Shown one piece after another: positions 11,761-23,111 of a stretch of 64,000 nucleotides of DNA; the stretch's first letter is position 1; each line of letters begins with the position of its first letter. The notes under the pieces are model-generated. The model saw only the letters and a program-made list of their open reading frames with translations. It was not told where the DNA came from and searched no databases. Made by a program: the position numbers and the translations under genes. Source of the stretch: Gnetum montanum (Eukaryota; Streptophyta; Gnetopsida; Gnetales; Gnetaceae); NCBI GenBank assembly GCA_015680685.1, contig MNCI01024945.1, forward strand, positions 456,612 to 520,611. Direction: 5' to 3'.

Positions 11761-11887
11761 AAAAGTCACAACATGCAAACAGTGTGTAGATGTCACAAAA
11801 GTGCAAAAGTGCTTATACACAATAGCCATAAAATAGGAGGATACCCAGTGGTAGATAACTAAAGTAGAAAGTAGTTTAGCATTATGC

Positions 11888-12800
11888 ATGGAACAAACTA
11901 AGAGCCTTACAAGTGCCTATGTAGAAGACATGGATAAACTAGAGCAAGTCCATTGTGAACTCTTTGATGAACCTGATGAAACCAATTGGGGAGAGTTGGA
12001 AATCCCTAAGAGCTTAAAAAAGAAGTGCCTTGAGCTAAAAAATCTATCAACTAGAATGAAATATTCTTTTGTGAACAGTGAAAAGCCAATCATTATCAAG
12101 GACAATCTTCCTTTTTATGGAGAAAAAAAGATGTTAGAGGTGGTCAAAAAATGGCCAACAACCTTTGCTTGGTCATATCCTGAACTCAGTGGAATTGATC
12201 CTAGGATATGCTAACATCACATCTACATAGATTCCTCCATTAAACTAAAGAGGTAGCTATAGTGGTGATTGAATCCAAAACTCAAACAAATCATCAAAGA
12301 GGAGATTGAGCAACTCCTTAAGGTAGGATTCACCTATCCCATTGTGGATAGTGAGTGGGTTAGCCCACTTGTGATAGTACCAAAGAAAGGTGGGCAATGG
12401 AAGATCTACATTTATTTTAGGCTCTTAAATATGGCAACATTGAAGGATCATTTTCCTTTGCCATTTGTGACACAAATGTTGGACACAATTTTTGTGCATT
12501 GCTATTACAACTTCCTATTGGTTATAGTGGCCATAACCAATACTAGAGGATCAATCCAAAACTACATTAATGACTCCCTAGGGGACTTTTACATACAATA
12601 AGATGTCATTTAGCTTGTGCAATACCCCTACAACATTTTAATGCTTTATCCTCAACATATTTTAACAGAAAATTGATAGTATGATGGAAGTCTTCATGAA
12701 TGACGTTTTCACCTATGGGGCTACATTTGAGCAAGCCTAGGACTCTCTTGATCATGTTATAAAAAGATGTCTAGAAATAAACCTTGGACTCAATTGGGAA
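11888..12800 (+). pseudogene. E1 reverse transcriptase relic
   Basis: 11888-12214 is the pre-RT segment (EQVHCELFDEPDETNWGELE, then KWPTTFAWSYPELSGIDPRIC). 12269-12601 starts the RT: NPKLKQIIKEEIEQLLKVGF, then WVSPLVIVPKKGGQWKIYI, then a decayed FL...YN segment with frame loss. Near 12695 the catalytic YxDD equivalent reads FMNDVF, with the first Asp replaced by Asn, which would abolish polymerisation. Thumb text follows (CLEINLGLNWEKSHLM). It lies between protease and RNase H as in all Ty3/gypsy elements. Confidence 0.75.
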
Positions 12801-13079
12801 AAAAGCCACCTGATGGTCCAAGAGGATATTATATTAGGGCATAGAATATCATAGAAAGGGATTGAGTTGGATCCCAAAAATAAGGATCATCCAAGAAATA
12901 ACCTAACAACCTAAAATAGTTAAATATGTGAGGTAATTCCATGGCCACACTAACTATTACTGGCACTTTATCAGGAATTTCTCTAAGATAGCCAAACCAT
13001 TGGTGGAGATGACAAAGAAGAATGCTCTGTTTGTCTTGCTTGAGGAATGTGGGCATGCATTTCATCATCTTAAGTAGAA

Positions 13080-13500
13080 GTTTGTAGAAGCACTTGATTA
13101 GTCTATACCCTTCTACATTATGATGGATGAATTAAATTATGCCTTGGGAGGTGTGCTCACATAGTTGGATATCAAAAATGTTCTTATTAAGTCCATTATA
13201 TGAGCAGAATTATTGTGGGTGCATAGGTGAATTACACCACCATTGAGAAAGAACTAATGGTAGTGGTGTATGCCTTGGAGAGATTTTGGCATGATGTGCT
13301 GGGCTGTAGAGTGTTTATGCATACTAATCATAGTGCAATCAAGTTCCTGATGAATACACCAATGGTGAACCACCATGTCATATGGTGGTTGGTATTCTTA
13401 TAGGAGTTCAATTTAACCATCATGGATTGAAAAGAAATTGAGAATATGGTAGCTGATCACTTGTCTCAGTTGAGATGGGATAGCAAAGAGGAGGAGAGTC
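13080..13500 (+). pseudogene. E1 RNase H relic
   Basis: Near 13120-13150 a MMDELNYALGGVLT segment corresponds to the TDAS...G start of the family. 13235-13290 reads YTTIEKELMVVVYALERFWH in a shifted frame, and 13310-13350 the VFMHTNHSAIKFLMN segment, in which HTDH has become HTNH. 13380-13470 ends with the ...ENMVADHLSQL tether to integrase. Catalytic acidic residues are partly lost. Confidence 0.65.
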
Positions 13501-13779
13501 CACATTTAGATTAATTTTCTGATGAACTCCTCTTTACCAAAGCTATTACTATATAAGTGCCCAAGGAAAATAACTAGTACAATGGCATCCTTACCTACCT
13601 TCTCACTCAGGAGATGTCACAAGAGTGGGACAATAGGAAGAAACAATAGTTTCTTCACTAGGCTAAACACTTTATGGAAATCAAAGGACAAGTATATAAG
13701 GTATGCACCAATGGCCTAGTTCATTGGTATGTTTCTAATGATGACTAACTACATGTTCTATACGATGCTCAGGAGGGCC

Positions 13780-14830
13780 CTTGTGGGGGCCATTATGCTA
13801 GGAGATGAATGGCCATTAAAATCCTCATGGTAGGGTATTATTGGCTAGCACTAATTAAGGACACCCATCACTTCTACTTTTGTGAATGCTATCAACATGA
13901 TGGTGAGATGACCATTTGTATAAAGGGGCCTTAATAGTGGATCCAACTGTTGGAGCCCTTCAACATTTGGAGCATCGATTTTATGTGTTCCATCACTCCC
14001 ATGTTCAATGAGAAGGCATACATCATTGTAGTTGTTGACTACTATATAAAATAGGTAGAAGTTGCATCCATGAACAATTGCACATCCTCTACAGTGGCCC
14101 AGTTTGTACAACAACATGTTGTAAATAGGTTTGGGGTGCCATGTGCACTTATTTCTAATAATGAAACTCATTTTATAGGTACCACATTTTAGAAGCTCAT
14201 GCAACACTTGGGGATTTGAACATAAACTAACAATTCCATACTACCACCAAACCAAGGGTCAAGCATAGGTTACCAATAGGGAGATAACAAAGATACTAAC
14301 ATGAATCATTAGTAAATATAGGAGGGATTAAAGCACCAAAATCAATGATTCCCTTTGGGCCTATCGCTCCACATGGAAACTTCCTATTGGCTACTCTCCT
14401 TATAAGCTTGTGTGCAAAAAATTACGAACCTTTCCTATGCAAACAAAGCTTCATACAGATTCAACAAATTATGACATTGAACTTGACTTTAGCCTTACAA
14501 AAAAAGAATGGTTAATGAATCTCTATGTGGTAGATGAGAATCAACTAGTGGCTCTATTATCTAATGAAGTACACAAGCTATTCAAGAAATAACAACATGA
14601 CCTTAGAATTAGAAAATTAAAATTTCAACTAGAAGATAAGGTTCTATACTAGAATCCCACACATGTGCCACAACAAACTAAGTTCCAAACATTGTGGAAG
14701 GAACCTTATATTATTGATGAAATCTTTCCATCTAGGACCATGCTAATTTTCAAACTTGAATGTCCAAATAAGAAATGATTAGTTAACACGTAACAACTAA
14801 AGCCTTTCCATAAATCCAAGATAGCTAATA
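13780..14830 (+). pseudogene. E1 integrase relic
   Basis: The decayed HHCC region (HHFYFCECYQHDGEMTI) is at about 13865-13915. The core follows: WSIDFM near 13975, IIVVVDYYIK near 14025, FVQQHVVNRFGVPCALISNN near 14100-14160, and ETHFIG. The first two catalytic Asp positions read D and N (SNNETHF instead of SDNGTHF), and the third (Glu) segment is out of frame near 14250. 14410-14592 is the C-terminal tail. Not functional. Confidence 0.7.
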
Positions 14831-16780
14831 ATAACAACACCTTAATGGATAGACAAACATGCTCAATTTTTTAAATCTCCTTCTTCTAACTTGGTCATGG
14901 GGGAGATGGCCATCCATGCTGAAAATAATAAAAGTGGCTGCTTAGTTTTTACACCTTTTCACTTTACATCATTTTTAGTGCCTTTTTTCTTTCTTAGATA
15001 TTTTATGATTTTTTTTCTATATTTTACATTATTTTCTTTGGATTTTCTTATGTTTCCTTTTTCTTTTCTTTCTTTATTGTCACTAGAATTTTGTCCAACT
15101 GTAATTATCAGATGATGATGATTTGTACTTTATAATGCTATTTGATTATGAATGTGTGAATTCTATCTTTGAATTTTGATGTTAATAACTAAGACATGGT
15201 TTCTTTTCATGATAATGGGTAGTGAGTCCACATCATCCATTGATCCACATAACTCTATGGTATTTCTTTGTTTTTGAAATATGAGGTCCCTTCTTAAATG
15301 AAATTTCTAATGAACTACTAACCTTTGTACTTTCCAAACTTGGGATAAATTAAGTGGATTGATAAAGGTGTGACTTCAAAGAGATTTATCACTTTTGTAC
15401 CTACCTACCATCTAAGTTACATGGGTATTTTCATAGACTTCTCACCATTCCACTATAGATCAATAAATAAGAAGTCTTTGCATGGTGTGATTCCCATTAA
15501 AAGCAAAAATAGAAAAAAAAATAAAACAATAATGGGAATTCAAATCACACCCCTTAGAAACAATAATTGGATACAAGCACTAGTTATGGGACTAGAAAGA
15601 CATGTTACCCATGCCTGAAGGTACCCCTCTAACTAAGGTCCTTCTCATTTCTTACTTCTCTTTTCTTCTCTTTTCGCAATGATGAGAGGTCTATGGGGAT
15701 GTTCTTATTCCTTGTTTGGTAGAATGGTCTCAAGTATTAATGTGAAGTTACTAAAATTGAATGGTCTTAATTTTGACTAAACAAGGAAGTTCTTAGATCA
15801 TAATTAACCATATACTCCATAAGGGACTTCATGTTACCCCGATACAAAACTCAATTCCACACTCTCTCTCATCCATCTATGCCTTCCATCAACCACCTTG
15901 CTACCTTTTCTCATGTTTTTTTTATATCTTTGTTCAATATGATCAAAGTTATATGATAGTTTCTTTAGTGATTTTCTCCTTCACTAATCACAAGCATTAA
16001 TCACTCATGGGGCCCATGAACTTCATGGTTTGAGGGCATGCAAGGACATTAAGGGCATGAGCCTACTATGGGAAGGATCCACTTGCATAATCCTTGGTTG
16101 GATTGGTTAACTTCCTCATCCCTTATGCATTTTTGCATTTAAATCTTTCACATTCCACATCAATTACATCTAATTGTACACTTCTTAATTAAATTTCTCC
16201 AAACATTGTCCTAATTAAAACTACTTTTTTGTGAATATTCTTACCCACTACAAGCATTTCATCATGATGTTGGCTTTTCTAGCTCCCTATGGACTTTAAT
16301 TTTATTCAAAAACTCTTTATTTTTACTTAGATTTTTAAAGTGCAAAAAGGTCTATATATACCATGAGCACTTAACATTTTTTACACATTTCTCTCAAACA
16401 TATAAGGATTTTTTTTACTATTTTCAAAGCTTAAAACCTTCCAAAGCCTGTAACTCATAAACTACTTACTTAATTAACCTTGTTCTTCAATACTATAGCT
16501 ACTAGAGGTGAGCTTTACGTCATGGGGGCCACAAACCTTAGGTTTCTAATGAAAACATTTTAGAAATTTTTCTAACTTCCATAAAGTTTAACTAATAGAA
16601 TAATATTAAAATCACTAATCTATGAGAGTTAATCCTTTCCAGAAAACTCTGGTAGCCATCTAAGTAAAATAATCAATCTACCATAATTGCAACCAAGCCA
16701 AAGTGTAATGGATCTTACAAGACAAGGAATCTAAGTGTTCCAAAGTTACACATCAAACACTAATACTTGGTCATGTTCTA
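14831..16780. other. E1 post-integrase non-coding tract
   Basis: No gene. GTCATGGGGGAGATGGCCATCC near 14895 is shared with E5 near 38028. A very T-rich stretch follows (14940-15100), then text shared with E2 and E5 (the hydrophobic open frame at 14891-15115 is an artefact of the T-rich DNA). Blocks GTAGTGAGTCCACATCATCC, GGGCATGAGCCTACTATGGG and the TATATATACCATGAGCAC box near 16350 recur in the other elements. Confidence 0.5.
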
Positions 16781-18800
16781 ATTACAGATGTTACCAAGAC
16801 CTAAATGAGGAGGGGAGTTAGAACCATCCTCATTGAGGAACAAGTACCCAAGAACTAAAAGGGGTGAATAGCTAGAGTAGCCCTAGGAACAAGCAATTGA
16901 AACACATGCAACGAGAGGAGCCCAAAGTGGAATCTATTTGGAAAATTCCTGAAGTTGAATTAGAGAAATACCATTGGGATGAGGAACCAAGACCAAGGCC
17001 AAATCTTGTGGTCACTTTGATTGATGCCTTCCTAAGGAAAATCAAGGCTAAAGAAGTTCAACAAGTGGTTCTTCAAGAACTGAACTTTGGTTCTTTCCTG
17101 GACTTTAACCCAAAATAAGGTAAGACCCAACTCCAAACTTCTCCCATTTGGATTTCCCTTACATCCAATGTAAAATGGTACATGGAAGAAACCTATCTCT
17201 TCTAGAATAATAGGTAAGCTAATGCCATGATGAAAATCAAGGACATTAGTGTGTCCTATTCAATGGAGGCCATCTCTCAGGCCCTCGGGTTACCAAAAAC
17301 TAGGGTAACGTTGGTAGAAATCTCAACACAAGTAGACCCAATGGTGAAGAATAAGTAGGTCTAGCAATGCTATGGAGTTGATCGCAATGAACATAGTGCA
17401 CTCACGATGGCAGAATAGGCATACCTAAAAATAATGGCCTATCACCTGAATCCAATGATGAGGCCAAGGTAATAGCCTTCCATACCTGTGCATGTGCTGC
17501 TCTAAGTCAAAAATTCCCAGTTAGTCTTCCACAACTAATCTATCTTAAGCTATAGAAGCACTTCAAGGAAAATGAGGGTGGGAGAAAGACACTTCCCTTT
17601 CTATGTCTTATTCAAAAATTGTGAAAAAGAGGAGAAATAGCCTGCTACTCAAATGACAACCTTTGACTTGCTCTTGCAACCTCTTGGGTAGAGATGATGA
17701 ATGATAAGATACCTACCAAGGTACAAGAAGAGGAGTAGCTACCACCACTGTCCACTCATGAAACAATGCTAGACACCTACACTACTATTAAGCACATGCA
17801 AACTCCATGAGCAACTATTACAACAATAGCAAGTAGGATAGAGTGGTGGTAAATCCTTCATCTACAAAATAGCATTGAGGCATCTTAATAAGTAACTAGA
17901 ACTATCAGCAAGATGGAGGGGTTAGCATCAAAGTTTTCTACCCAAAGAATGTAGGTGCCTACAAGATTAAATCCTAGCACCCAGAAAGTAATGGTATTCC
18001 TCTCTAGACAACAAGAATTCTCAAAGATATATAGGATTGTAACTACTTTATTAGTGCACCTAGAGGAGGGTGAGGAGGCAATTTTCTTGGTGATGGAATA
18101 CCAAGGATAGGAAACAATAACAGAGGTGATGATTGATAGAGTGGTAGAAGTACTCAATGCTCTTGCAACCTCTATGCGAGATGTTGCTACACTCAAGGAT
18201 ATGGAGGTTTTTGCAAGAGCATAAATTGGAAGATTCAGCATAGCCTAGCATGGGGAGTTGCTAAATTGACTAGTGGGGACTAGGCAACCACTTCTAGAGA
18301 TCTTTAATCTTTTAAATACCATCATTTCAATCCAATCATAGCTTCTTGAGGCTAGGTATAAGGTCCTCATCACCATGCCCAACTTGAAATAGCCATAGCT
18401 AAAAATTAGCACTTGGCTATGAAATTTGAGGAATTAAAAGCCTACTTAGATAATCCCATCATACTCAACTAGGTTGTATCAAGAGATGAATATTTTAATT
18501 ACCTTTAATACAAACACAAGGAAGCTAAGTACACAAAGATGTCTATGATCTTCGACTAGTCCTTAGCAAAGGCCACAACTTACAAGATAGAAAAGGATTT
18601 GTCAACAATCCACCAGGTGAAACACCCTAAATTTTCAATGGAATTCTTGCTTCATTGGGTCCTTAGAATTCAAGCAGCATCATGGAAATTTGGTAGAAAA
18701 TGGACACTCTTAGTTTACACTATCCAATTCAGCAAATTTTCTACTCTCTGTGTTGACAGGCCTAACAGACTCTCCAACCTACCCACCTAGGTAGTTCATC
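16781..18800 (+). pseudogene. E1 extra 3' ORF relic (Athila/Tat-type third ORF?)
   Basis: An additional coding relic downstream of pol, which E5 lacks apart from a short start. It begins just after an AG-rich acceptor-like site (TAATTACAGATG near 16785). Open pieces include 16897-17118 (acidic/basic, with EELEKYHWDEEP-like text). Near 17450-17620 a frame reads AFHTCACAALSQKFPVSLPQ then LIYLKL and HFKENEGGRKTLPFLCLI. That pattern resembles the unclassified third ORF of Athila/Tat elements, but this is from memory of family style and has not been searched. 17885-18470 contains more helical, stop-broken text. No function can be assigned. Confidence 0.4.
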
Positions 18801-18829
18801 TAGCGGACAATCTACTTAGGAGCAATGTG

Positions 18830-19680
18830 TGGGGTTGTCGATGGTGCTCAGGCTACGCAAAATAGTTTAGCAATTTTTCTAGTCAAGAAGTTTGCTACGC
18901 TACGCTACGCTATGTAGCGTAGCAAGCCTCAAAAGATAGTTGTAGGACGAAGTGCTACGCTACCCAGTGTAGCATAGCATAGCAAAAGCAAGGCAGAAAG
19001 GCCTAGCTTACTTAGTGATTTCAATTGCACTGAGTAAGCACTTTCAGTCTTCAAAATCAGTTGCTTCACTTAACTTCAAGTCCTTCGGTAAAGCTCCCCT
19101 TGCTAGAAAAATAGCAGATCTAGTAAAAAGCAGGCTATGTTGGCTGCTATGCTACATAGCGTAGCACAGCATAGCAATGATGCAAGAAAAAATAGAAGGT
19201 GTCTCAAAGGCAAGATCAACAAGTCGTAATTGCAGTTGTTAGCACAATCAGGCTTCAAGTAAAAGTTTGCAACCTCAGATGAATGAAAAGCAACTGCTAC
19301 GCTACGTAGCATAGCATAGCATAGCAAAGATGTGGATGTAAAGAAACACTTCAATGCATGCCAAATATTCCAGCAAATGTAATTAATTTCGTCGCAAATT
19401 TCTTCTTCGAACTGGTGGCTATGCTACATAGCGTAGCACCGCGTAGCACCGCGTAGCAAGATGCTATGCTATGCTACATAGTGTAGCACTATTTAGCAAG
19501 ATGCTATGCTATGCGAAGCATGCCAGGCTGCATAGCGTAGCACTACGTAGCAAGATGCTATGCTACGCCAAGCATGCTATGCTGCATAGCATAGCACTAC
19601 GTACCAAGATGCTACATTACGCTAAACATTCTACGCCCCATAGCGTAGCATAGCGTATAAGATAGCTATGCCACTTCAGC
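18830..19680. repeat. GCTACG/CGTAGC palindromic array in E1
   Basis: About 850 bp dominated by the words GCTACG, GCTATGC, CATAGC and CGTAGCA. They combine into inverted repeats such as GCTATGCTACATAGCGTAGC and the perfect GCTACGTAGC at 19301-19310. From about 19456 the copies become tandem, with CAAGATGCTATGCTA-type units starting near 19457, 19497, 19551 and 19604 (spacing 40-54 bp). It interrupts any coding frame. It lies between the third-ORF relic and the second post-pol relic. Confidence 0.75.
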
Positions 19681-20600
19681 ATGCTTCACCCCTTATCTAC
19701 ATCACTAGCATGCATCTCCAGTTCTAATAGCATAATTGCAGCCTGATAGGCTCATCAATCAGCTTTGCATGTCCATGCAACATGAACACATCAACATCTT
19801 ACAGGTCCAGGACATGTGTCATCCGAGCCTTGTGTCCCCCTTGCCCTATAAATACTCCAACGATCAATTCTCAAAGGGTTGGAAAAAATTGTTGGTTGGC
19901 AAATTGGTTGGTTCGCAAATTTGTTGACTAGTAAATTTGAGCAAAGATTGACAACTTAAGTATCGGTTGGCAAAAATCTGTGCAAAAAAAAAAAAGCATT
20001 AGCAAATTTGAGTAGTTAGAAAATTTTGTTAGCAGTTGGCAAAACAAACCCCCTATTCTCAGTTAGCATCTTGTTAATGAGGTTGGCAAGTTGGCTTTGT
20101 AGAATTTTCACATTATTGGCTTTTGAGTCTGCATTCAAGCACATTCTTGGCTTTCTTTGAACGTCCTAGTTACTTTTGGGATCTCTGTGCTTCCCAGTGT
20201 TGCACAACTGATTATATCCACTTTGGCAAAGTAAATTCATAAACTTGAAGTGGTGCACTTCCTAAATTTTGTTTTATTTTCTTGTTTATTATTGCATTCT
20301 ACTTTGTTTTCACTTCCTCACATTTAACAATTGTTATCTTATGTTATAAGTACCATTTTTCATACTAAACATTTGCAAAAGGTTATTGACACTGATTAAG
20401 TCCTTGTCTGATTGACCAGACCAGACCATTCAGGACACCTCATTTCCATTTAATCCAGCATGGCCCTTGTGTGCATCCAAGGTTAAAACTATCATGACTA
20501 ACAACCTCTAGGTGTTTTCCAGCCGTCGACGTTTCGGTCGCTACACTAGGTGAATATGGTTCTAACCCAAGAAAACCATTTCCTATGAAATGTGTAGGCC
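19681..20600. other. E1 spacer after palindromic array
   Basis: No gene. There are repeated TTGGCAAATTGGTTGG / GTTAGCAGTTGGC words at 19880-20090 and a 13-base A run near 19983. The segment 20485-20560 (ACAACCTCTAGGTGTTTTCC, AGCCGTCGACGTTTCGGTCG) is unusually GC-rich for this element. I recognise nothing else. Confidence 0.4.
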
Positions 20601-20639
20601 TAGAAAGAACAAATGGTAGAATTTATCTGATAACAATAG

Positions 20640-21500
20640 GAGCAACTTTACAAGGTGAATTTAAAATTGATGAGGTTGATTAGGGAAAATCGTAATCTCT
20701 CAATGGATGAGGTCCATAACTTGTGCCATAAATCAACAATCAATATCACTACCTTGAATAATGAGGTCCTTAAGTTTAAAATGGTCATAAACCACTATAA
20801 GGACCAAGTTGATCTTCTTAAAGAGGTCAATGAGAAAGAGATCCTATTGACAAAGGAAAAGGTGAAGGAGGTCCTCCAGTAGCTTGAACAAGGACATGAC
20901 CAATCCATCTTTAATGGACTAAATGTGTATAATACATTAGAGATCTACCTCAAAGAGTTGCAAATCAAGAAGATGATGAACTACGTGGAGCTCACCAACC
21001 TCTGTTATGCAAACTTAGCAATGTTAACTACCAAAAGACTAAGGTCAAAAGTGAAGAAGCATGTGGTTATCTCGTACCTATTGAATGAGGCTAACTTCAA
21101 GCACCATAAGGACACAAAATAGAAGTTGGAAATAGGTAATGCCAAACTTAATGTTTTCATAGCATGATTCACAAATCAATGATCAACAGCTAAGAACCTA
21201 TCCAAGAGAATAAATGACTACTAGGTGATTCTAAGTACTGTTAGAGTGTTCAACATTGAACATAAATAATTCATTGCTTACTTTATTAATAAGAAGGAGT
21301 TGCTCCCTGCAATGCCTTGTTTGTGGGATTTTCCTATATCGGTTGACATTGATGATGTTGCGTGGATCATGTATGATCTCTGGAGTAAGGACGAGAAGAT
21401 GAAAGCCTTGTTGGATGCTTTTCATCTTCCAATAGCACTTGCAACTACAATAAGATAGCAAAAGTCTCAACCTCAACTACCATGTGCATTAGAGGTAGCA
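20640..21500 (+). pseudogene. E1 second post-pol ORF relic, coiled-coil-like
   Basis: Two open stretches in one frame (20655-20882 and 20925-21122) separated by one stop encode a charged, heptad-like protein: LRLIRENRNLSMDEVHNLCH, then NNEVLKFKMVINHYKDQVDL and LKEVNEKEILLTKEKVKEVL. Near 21310-21450 another piece reads LPAMPCLWDFPISVDIDDVA then WIMYDLWSKDEKMKALLDAF. It resembles a coiled-coil protein followed by a small alpha-helical domain. I do not recognise the family. It is carried by E1 between the palindromic array and the 3' LTR. Confidence 0.4.
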
Positions 21501-21784
21501 AAAGATCTTGCAACATCTTAGGAGCCTCCATTGCATGGGACCATTTGATTTTTCTCCTCATCCTCAACTATCAAAGGAATTTTAGTTCTCCATTTCTATG
21601 AAGATGTTCAATTTTGTTCTCATTAACACCTATTTTGTAAAAGTTGTAAACCCATATACTTGAATACTTAGCATTACTCTGAGTCAATCTAAGTTAATTA
21701 GTTAGTCAATAATCCCATATCTTTCCAAAAATTTTGTAAGAAGCTTGTCCCTCCTTTTGTTCACTCAAGGATGAGTTTTCATTT

Positions 21785-21797
21785 AGTTGTGGGGGTA
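21785..21797 (+). promoter_or_regulatory. E1 polypurine tract
   Basis: AGTTGTGGGGGTA immediately precedes the 3' LTR. E2 has the same run at 28242-28254 and E5 a related one (ATCATGGGAGTA) at 39522-39533. Confidence 0.6.
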
Positions 21798-22512
21798 TGA
21801 TGAGTCATCATTGGTAGGATCTTGTCATTGGTTAGTAGCATAGCAAAGCTCTTGAACTTTTTTTATTTAAGAGTTAGAATATTTTCTAAGTGCTCCTAGT
21901 AAGAGTTGAGAAGTGTATGGATCTTTCTTCGAGCATTGATATACTTTGACACTTTAGTGTGAATGGTGATAAAGATGAGCTTTCTTAATAAATCTTGTAA
22001 TACTTGGAATTAGTACAATATTTACCTTAATGCATTTACTATTCATGTAGTTTTCTTTTATGAAATTAATTAATTAATTTGATAAGAATAACTAATGCAC
22101 ATAAGTACAACCATCTAGAGCATATGTTAACTCTTGGTAATCCCATTAGTGCTTACACTTCGTAACCTAGTAGCGTTGCAATGTGTTTTAGAATGTGTAT
22201 AAAAAATGGGAATGAATGCTTATGTTAGGATTAGTCTGAAACATTAAATAGTTACTGCATTAATTAGAATTTAATTACTTTATTTTTCTTCTTAATAAAA
22301 ATAGAATAAAAATATAAAACTATCCAAATTGTATGCCTTAGTTATAGTTAACCATACCATTGAACCTCACAAGTGAAACTGAGAGGACAACGACCACATC
22401 CTTACATTCACCTTCTTAGTTAATGTGTACTTAGAGAGATAACATCTATAGGATTTGACTAGATCACTAGTGATTTCTATGATTGAGTATAGTGTTTGCT
22501 TGCTACTCATCA
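21798..22512 (+). repeat. E1 3' LTR
   Basis: Partner of the 5' LTR. It is preceded by AGTTGTGGGGGTA (polypurine tract), starts TGATGAGTCATCA and ends CTACTCATCA. It lacks the roughly 110-bp segment with the TATA-like box that is present in the 5' copy. Confidence 0.86.
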
Positions 22513-23092
22513 AGCAACAACAAGATCAATATTGATTCATATTCATTATAGTACTTTGACTTAGAATAAATTTACTTTTCATGCCATTTACTTTCCAAGT
22601 ACTTAATATTTACATTTCAATGCATGTTAATCAATTGGTGGAATGCACATGACCAATTTCAAGCAGAAGCACATATTTTCATGGTAATACCAGTAGTGTT
22701 ATTGTTTGGTTCATCTAGTAGCATAATGCTTGGTAATCCTAGTAGTGGATACATGGGTTCAAGATGTGTACAACAAGATGGGAATGTATACTCATCATAC
22801 TTAGGCTAGTTTAGAATTTATCTTCTTGTTGTTAATTAGGTTAAATAATGAATTTCTCTATTATTATTAAGATTAGCATAAGGTTGCAGCAACATCAACT
22901 ATCATATGTCTCACTCTGGACTAAACCATACATGAAAAAGCTACCACTAGTCCAAGTGGGAAGACAATGTCTTGTAATCAATGCTAAATAATCTAGATGC
23001 CACAAATAGTCCCATCCATGGAATTTAAATAGATCATGTGTGAATGCTTGTGATTTATATGGTTGGAAATAAGGGGTGCCCACTACTCATCA
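22513..23092 (+). repeat. E2 5' LTR, right fragment
   Basis: This resumes E2 LTR sequence after E1 and matches about 28590-29159: TTCATATTCATT, AGTACTTTGACTTAGAATA, TAATTGGTGGAATG-like text, TAGCATAATGCTTGGTAAT, and the end CTACTCATCA. Together with 7389-7730 it makes one complete LTR. Confidence 0.85.
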
Positions 23093-23111
23093 TTAGCATT
23101 GTTATCAAGGA
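23093..23111 (+). promoter_or_regulatory. E2 primer-binding site (tRNA-Asp-like)
   Basis: TTAGCATTGTTATCAAGGA directly follows the LTR. It is a mutated form of TTGGCACCGTTGCCGGGGA, complementary to the 3' end of plant tRNA-Asp and typical of Tat/Athila-lineage gypsy elements. Confidence 0.7.

Larger units (their letters stand above)
7731..22512 (+). mobile_element. E1: long gypsy (Tat-like) element inside the E2 LTR
   Basis: LTRs are 7731-8555 and 21798-22512. The internal region holds a tRNA-Asp-like primer site, gag, protease, RT, RNase H and integrase relics, then about 7 kb of extra sequence before the polypurine tract. The left flank is AATAA and the right flank AGCAA, a weak duplication with two mismatches. 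Insertion is certain from the way E2 LTR sequence stops at 7730 and resumes at 22513. Tat/Ogre-lineage elements are known for long post-pol regions with tandem repeats, which fits. Confidence 0.85.

Noticed and set aside
14891-15115. Hydrophobic Phe-rich small membrane protein
   Set aside because: A product of T-rich non-coding DNA. The homologous tract in E5 (37981-38223) gives a similarly artefactual frame with no conserved residues.
18830-19680. CRISPR-like array
   Set aside because: Units are not of constant length, there are no unique spacers, and the context is a plant retrotransposon.
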